Below, piece after piece: positions 60,375 through 64,000 of a stretch of DNA of 64,000 bases (the first letter of the stretch is position 1; each line of letters begins with the position of its first letter). The stretch comes from an uncultured Eubacteriales bacterium (GTDB lineage Bacteria; Bacillota; Clostridia; Oscillospirales; CAG-272), in assembly GCA_934365155.1 (NCBI GenBank), contig CAKRMZ010000002.1:45154-109153 (forward strand), given 5' to 3'. The position numbers and the translations under genes are program-made. Under the pieces are notes generated by a model. The model worked only from the letters and a program-made list of their open reading frames with translations, had not been told where the DNA came from and ran no database searches.

Positions 60375-60402
60375 ACAGCTGCGTTGAGCGGCTGTTTTTT
60401 TT
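60375..60402 (+). terminator. terminator of the cobalamin operon
   Basis: ACAGC...GCTGT (60375-60395) with an inner TGCGTTGAGCG loop, followed by eight T. Confidence 0.78.
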
Positions 60403-60416
60403 ATCGGCGCAATATA

Positions 60417-60459
60417 AAAAACGGAAGACGGAATTTTCAAAAGAAAATTCCGTCTTCCG
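60417..60459 (-). terminator. terminator of the minus-strand SipW-type cluster
   Basis: CGGAAGACGGAATTTTC (60422-60438), loop AAAA, exact complement (60443-60459). On the minus strand it ends in TTTTTT, 32 bases beyond the stop at 60491. Confidence 0.9.
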
Positions 60460-60490
60460 GGATAAGCGACGAATCGAAAGAGTGTTGTTT

Positions 60491-61624
60491 TCAGATATCC
60501 GATTCGTGTTCGTTGTCCTTGTGTACGTCTGTTTCATCGGCATCGCTACTGCGGTCTTCCGATGGAGATTCCGATTGCTTCTCTTGTTTCGTTTCATCTG
60601 TGCCGGATGCTTCGACGGTATCGGAAGCCTCGGTTGTATCGGTCGTATCGGGAGCTTCTGCAGTACCGGGTGTCTCAACGGTATCGGAAGTCTCGGCTGT
60701 GCCGGGGGTCTCAATGGTATTGGGAGTTTCCTCGGTGCCGGGGGTTTCGGTTGTGTTAGGCGTTTCGGTTTGCGCCGGTGCCGGTGTTGGCACGGTGGTG
60801 TCGTTGCTTGGTGCTACGGCACTGACCGATCTTATATTGCTGACCTTGATTGTGCTGCCGGTATTCAAAGGTGTGACTCCGGGCATCCGTTCTTCAACAT
60901 CACCCCAAATCGGTTCGACCTTTATGATAATTGTGTCGACGGTTTCATTGGATACAGTGACGGTATACGTGCCTTTTCCGATATCTGCAGTATAGTAAAC
61001 GGTTCCGGTGGTTTCACCGTTTTTAAATACGGTAATGCAGCAGTAGCCCTTGGAGGAGGCGTTATCATTGTTTGCCGCATCAAGTCTCAGTGTATATGAT
61101 GTGTTCGGTGCAAGGTCTTTGGCGGTATATTTGCCGTTTTCATCAGGCGTTAAAACTATGGCTTGGCCGCCACTGGGAGTAACACTTGCATTTTCCAGTC
61201 GGAAAGTTGCACTCTGTATTTTTTCTGTGCCGACCGAAGAGGACGCGGTAAACCATGCCCAGCTTACCCCGCAGAGGCAAAGGGCGCAAATGCAAATGCC
61301 GATTACGGACGGTGCGAGGATATGCAGAATTACATCCGGCCGTTTTTCTTTCTTGATTTGTTTCGGACGGTCGAAGAAAATTCGGTATACCTTTGCCACA
61401 TTCCGCTCCGTTACAAAGGGAATCAGCTTAAGATACCGGCAACGAAGTTTTTTGTGCCAGTGGTCATAGTTACTGTTATCTTTGGCGCGACTCATTTCCC
61501 ATAGAATATATTCCTTTTCCCGATTGAAGCTGTGGAGAAATTCTGCAATTTTACATATGATCAGCAGGAAAGCGGATACAATCAATACGATTGAGAAGAT
61601 AACAGCACCGTTATTATTTTCCAT
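60491..61624 (-). CDS. two-pass membrane protein with SipW-type AWFTAS motif and Thr/Glu/Pro repeat tail
   Basis: 377 residues from ATG 61624 (AGGAGATA upstream). One helix near 7-30, a basic cytoplasmic part (about 31-98), a second helix (about 100-125) ending in GVSWAWFTAS, the motif seen at the end of SipW-dependent signal peptides, then a beta domain (130-265) and a low-complexity tail with seven six-residue units of the type TPGTAE, plus an acidic end. The second helix may thus be a cleavage site for a SipW-like peptidase. Function unknown; it resembles the beginning of TasA/camelysin-type proteins. Linked with the gene at 61748-62914. Confidence 0.65.
   Translation of the reverse strand: MENNNGAVIFSIVLIVSAFLLIICKIAEFLHSFNREKEYILWEMSRAKDNSNYDHWHKKLRCRYLKLIPFVTERNVAKVYRIFFDRPKQIKKEKRPDVILHILAPSVIGICICALCLCGVSWAWFTASSSVGTEKIQSATFRLENASVTPSGGQAIVLTPDENGKYTAKDLAPNTSYTLRLDAANNDNASSKGYCCITVFKNGETTGTVYYTADIGKGTYTVTVSNETVDTIIIKVEPIWGDVEERMPGVTPLNTGSTIKVSNIRSVSAVAPSNDTTVPTPAPAQTETPNTTETPGTEETPNTIETPGTAETSDTVETPGTAEAPDTTDTTEASDTVEASGTDETKQEKQSESPSEDRSSDADETDVHKDNEHESDI
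60638..60763 (-). repeat. seven imperfect 18-bp coding repeats
   Basis: Units of six codons (TPNTTE, TPGTEE, TPNTIE, TPGTAE, TSDTVE, TPGTAE, APDTTD) inside the tail of the SipW-type protein; likely to vary in copy number between strains. Confidence 0.75.
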
Positions 61625-61663
61625 TATGTTTGTATCTCCTTTCTGGTGGTTTAACTTTATTCG

Positions 61664-61727
61664 GCAATCAAAAGACATAACACACGGTTTATGCCCTTTG
61701 ATTGCCCCTCCACCCGAAGGTGGAGAG
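61664..61727 (-). repeat. two hairpins between the SipW-type genes
   Basis: GGCAATCAAA...TTTGATTGCC with an inner ATAA/TTAT stem (about 61664-61706) and CTCCACC-CGAA-GGTGGAG (61709-61726). No T-run follows, so they may be processing or translation-control stems between the two genes. Confidence 0.5.
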
Positions 61728-61747
61728 GACTTGAAGCTTATAGATTA

Positions 61748-62914
61748 TTATTCCGGAACAACATTGTACCAATCGCCGTTCTGAACGACCTTGTAGCCGT
61801 CGGCGACGAAGATTTCGCCTTCGCCGACAGTGACGTTGGACGGGTCAAACTTGTAGAACGAACCGCCCTTAACGGTGATAGTGGCAGTGTCGTTGTCATT
61901 GCAGTTCAGCGTCCACTCCGGGCTGACGCACTTAAAGGTACCGCCTTCAATGGTGATCTTCGCACTATCCTCCGCATAAATCAGGGACAGCGCGGAACCC
62001 GCGGGAGCCTGGTTTGCAAATTCGCCGCCCTTGATGGTGATCTCAGATCTTCCGGAGGCGCAGACGGCCATCGCATAATTGCTGACATAGGTGCCGTAAA
62101 CCGTTGTAGCATCTACAGTAATCTTGGCAGTACCCGTTCCGTGAATTGCACCGGCTGTGCCGTTTGCCTGAATGTTGCCGGTCACAGTATGTTCGCCGTC
62201 GGTGTATTCCACACGATTGAGAACGGTAGCCGCATTTGCATCGTAATCGGTGCCGAAGCTATCGCTTTCCACAGTCGCCTGCGTAGCGCGCACCTCAATG
62301 CCGAGGCCGGAGACAGAGGAAGGTCTGACCCTTGAAGCATTGGCTTCGTTACCGACAGATGTGGGCATATAGATTGCCACGGCGAAGGGCTTAGACTGTT
62401 CTCCGGCTTTCAGCATGACCCAATCGTTGGTCAGCATGACATCCTTCGCCAAAGTCTTTTCGGTGGCTGCAATGGCAGTCCAAACATCCTCGCGGCTTGT
62501 AAACTTGGTCTCGGTCTCGACAGTGCCGATCTTCAGATAATTGTCCACACGGTACCAATCGCCGTTAACATTTTTCCCTCTGTTGGAGGTGTAGTTTTTG
62601 GAGAAGCCGGCCTCATATTTCAGAGCCAGATTGCCGGCGTTTACAATCTTCAGATAGACCACCTGTGTGTAACCCGGCTCCCACAGGGCATTGTCGTCAA
62701 AGAGCTTGGTCTGATCGGTGGCTTCCTTCCACTCAACCATATCGGTGCTGTACATGAGCTTGACGTCCAGGTTGCCTGCCTGAATCTTGTTGACACCGGT
62801 GGATGCGGTGTCGGTGAACCACGCAAAGGTAGTGCCGATGAGCATTGCCACGCACATAAAGATAGCCAGTATGCTGATAATCAATGCCCGCTTGGTAGAT
62901 TTGCTGTTTGTCAT
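61748..62914 (-). CDS. SipW-type signal peptide surface protein (TasA/camelysin-like N-terminus)
   Basis: 388 residues. The N-terminus ALIISILAIFMCVAMLIG then TTFAWFTDTAS (about 28-38) is the SipW-dependent signal with its A-W/Y-F-T-D motif. A TasA/camelysin-like beta domain follows (about 40-215: NKIQAGNLDVKL, LWEPGYTQVVYLKIVNAGNLALKY). The C-terminal half (220-388) is a beta-helix-like repeat region (ITIKGGEFANQ, ITIEGGTFKC, ITVKGGSFYKF). Probably secreted, maybe fibre-forming, as biofilm TasA is. RBS AAGGAGGT lies before ATG 62914. The SipW peptidase gene is not in the window. Codon choice (many GCC, CTG, ATC) differs from the purine operon. Confidence 0.78.
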   Translation of the reverse strand: MTNSKSTKRALIISILAIFMCVAMLIGTTFAWFTDTASTGVNKIQAGNLDVKLMYSTDMVEWKEATDQTKLFDDNALWEPGYTQVVYLKIVNAGNLALKYEAGFSKNYTSNRGKNVNGDWYRVDNYLKIGTVETETKFTSREDVWTAIAATEKTLAKDVMLTNDWVMLKAGEQSKPFAVAIYMPTSVGNEANASRVRPSSVSGLGIEVRATQATVESDSFGTDYDANAATVLNRVEYTDGEHTVTGNIQANGTAGAIHGTGTAKITVDATTVYGTYVSNYAMAVCASGRSEITIKGGEFANQAPAGSALSLIYAEDSAKITIEGGTFKCVSPEWTLNCNDNDTATITVKGGSFYKFDPSNVTVGEGEIFVADGYKVVQNGDWYNVVPE

Positions 62915-62977
62915 TATGTTTTACCTCCTTATTCTAGTTTTTTCAATGACAATATGTAAACACTGGTTTTACAGTGA

Positions 62978-63118
62978 TTACACCGTAGTGATGTCGGACG
63001 GCGTCTCGTCCTTTTGTGTCGGCGTTTCGCCGTTACTTTTCGCCATCTGCGCTTTCATTTGCAGAAACAGAATGAGAATACAAACGATATAGCCGGCTCG
63101 TACATTTTCATCGGTTCC
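62978..63118 (-). pseudogene. possible remnant or frameshifted small membrane peptide
   Basis: An open stretch of 46 codons without a normal start ends at 62978. It contains one hydrophobic segment (AGYIVCILILFLQ) and a polar tail ending PSDITTV. A one-base shift would join it to MKMYE at the ATG at 63105, which has GAGGAAC upstream. It could be the end of a signal peptidase or a short membrane peptide. Weak evidence. Confidence 0.25.
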
Positions 63119-63165
63119 TCATTCAGTTTCCACTCAGCTTTTATCCCATCATGTGCGGCAAATAC

Positions 63166-64000
63166 TTACTTGCGTGATTTCCTCCGTGATACGATGACTA
63201 CTGCTGCGATGATGCATAATGCAGCGATCATGATCGCTATGATCATTCCTACAGGCGTGCTGTCGCCGGTATTCGTATGGCTGCCGCCGTTTGCGCCGGG
63301 ATCGTCGCCCTTCGAAGGATCATCCTTCTTCACCTGCTTGTTGTTGAAGACGATATGATCATCCTCTGATGCACTGCTCGTCACGCTGAGCGTGCCGTCT
63401 TTGTTGTCTTTTACCGATACATGCACGCTGTGGCCTGCGGTATCGAAGATCGTGTTCGCATCGCGGCCGCCTGCCGGAACGACTTCACGGATCACATAAT
63501 CGTGTTCGCCCGGTTCGGAGTAAGTGATCTGACCGAAATCGACGCTTCCTGCCTTGCCTGCCTCCGCTGCGGCATTAGTGCCTGTAGCGATCACGGCCTG
63601 CTCGCCGTCTTTCATCTCCAGAAGCTCGAACCGGAATTCGCCTTCCCTGAGATCACGCCCTGTCAGGATCTTGTCGACCCTGAACATAGTGCCGATATCG
63701 ACAGTCTTGTCCTCTATGCCGTAAGTGTTGACAAAGCTGAATGCCTCTTCTTCATTTATATCCTCGACATAGAACCGTTTTTCGCTGTCGCTGTATTTTA
63801 CCGTCACGTTCACGTCCCTGCTGACATTGCTGTCATTAGTGACACCTGCAAAGCTGCCGCTTTCCGTGATCGTGTACCTGAACGTGCGAGTCCTCATACC
63901 GTCTTCGTCAGGCTCGATGCCCTCAAAATCGGAAGCCTGCAGGACTATACGGCCAAAGTCGATCTCACCTGTCACACCGTTGACAGCCTCAGTCATTTCC
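63166..64000 (-). CDS. C-terminal part of an isopeptide-pilin-like (Spy0128/FctA-type) sortase surface protein
   Basis: Open to the window edge, so at least 278 codons of a longer gene. It contains two pilin-type repeats with the strands TFRYTITESGSFAGVTND...VTVKYSD...FSFVNTYG and FRFELLEMKDGEQAV...ITYSEPGEHDYVIREVVP...HIVFNN; the ExG/YxIxE segments and final NTY/NNK asparagines are those that form Lys-Asn isopeptide bonds in Spy0128-like domains. The end is a sorting signal (HTNTGD, then a hydrophobic helix and RRKSRK). Likely a covalently anchored adhesin or pilus subunit. GC-richer codons than the main genome suggest foreign origin. Confidence 0.82.
   Translation of the reverse strand, partial: EMTEAVNGVTGEIDFGRIVLQASDFEGIEPDEDGMRTRTFRYTITESGSFAGVTNDSNVSRDVNVTVKYSDSEKRFYVEDINEEEAFSFVNTYGIEDKTVDIGTMFRVDKILTGRDLREGEFRFELLEMKDGEQAVIATGTNAAAEAGKAGSVDFGQITYSEPGEHDYVIREVVPAGGRDANTIFDTAGHSVHVSVKDNKDGTLSVTSSASEDDHIVFNNKQVKKDDPSKGDDPGANGGSHTNTGDSTPVGMIIAIMIAALCIIAAVVIVSRRKSRK

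Noticed and set aside
60353..61099. 248-codon plus-strand frame with Gly/Cys/Ile repeats
   Set aside because: It is the antisense of the Thr/Glu/Pro repeats of the minus-strand SipW-type protein and runs over two terminators.
62920..62960. Promoter right before the SipW-type gene at 62914
   Set aside because: A TTTACA/TAGAAT-like pair exists on the minus strand but would start the RNA inside the ribosome site, so I did not call it.

Overview
The window reads as a low-to-mid GC chromosomal segment of an anaerobic Bacillota bacterium, most likely class Clostridia (possibly a gut Oscillospirales-type organism). The grounds are AGGAGG-type ribosome sites with frequent TTG/GTG starts, TTGACA-17-TATAAT promoters, a purine operon that uses a PurO-type IMP cyclohydrolase plus a stand-alone AICAR formyltransferase, an Fe-S type PurF, formate-THF ligase, CsoR/CopA, RNase J, RarA and an SPxTG-type sorting signal. 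Taxonomy is inferred from gene content only; there is no rRNA in the window.

Layout. 0-7.6 kb (+): a surface-polysaccharide type cluster (GT2-GtrA protein, then two tandem pairs of membrane phosphodiester glycosidase plus membrane-anchored partner), a DivIVA-like coiled-coil protein and an orphan fumarase beta subunit. 7.6-11.3 kb (-): a double-GNAT protein, a putative zinc metalloprotease, a decayed GNAT pseudogene and rarA. 11.4-13.9 kb (-): a polar amino acid ABC transporter. 14.1-17.0 kb: a YgiQ-type radical SAM protein (+) and an SGNH-hydrolase lipoprotein (-). 17.3-30.7 kb (+): a full purine operon (purE-C-F-M-N-purO-AICAR formyltransferase-D-L-fhs) headed by a consensus promoter, a ZTP (pfl) riboswitch and a terminator. 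30.7-34.0 kb: a copper-response locus (Cys-rich small protein, csoR, copA with a C-terminal CopZ-like domain). 34.0-36.3 kb: SanA-like protein and GT2. 36.3-42.3 kb (-): D-LDH-like dehydrogenase, pfkA, WalJ-like MBL hydrolase, YfhO. 42.5-47.3 kb (+): RNase J and a YhaN/SbcC-like ATPase. 47.3-48.1 kb (-): a YfcE-type phosphoesterase and tRNA-Gly(CCC).

The standout is 48.2-60.4 kb (+). A cobalamin riboswitch with its own promoter and terminator precedes an apparent single operon: a 60-residue helical protein, a 1383-residue sortase-type surface protein with an alpha/alpha-toroid domain, a DUF4430 membrane protein, a second toroid membrane protein, a second DUF4430 protein, and a complete ECF transporter (T, fused A-A', S). 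Toroid plus DUF4430-like beta domain is the two-domain plan of animal transcobalamin/intrinsic factor, here split over separate surface-anchored polypeptides and tied to a B12-type ECF importer. I infer a bacterial, transcobalamin-like corrinoid capture-and-relay system.

60.4-64 kb (-) holds SipW-type signal proteins and the end of an isopeptide-pilin-like surface protein, cut by the window edge. Its codon use looks different from the rest. I saw no CRISPR array, rRNA, insertion sequence, phage gene or replication origin.
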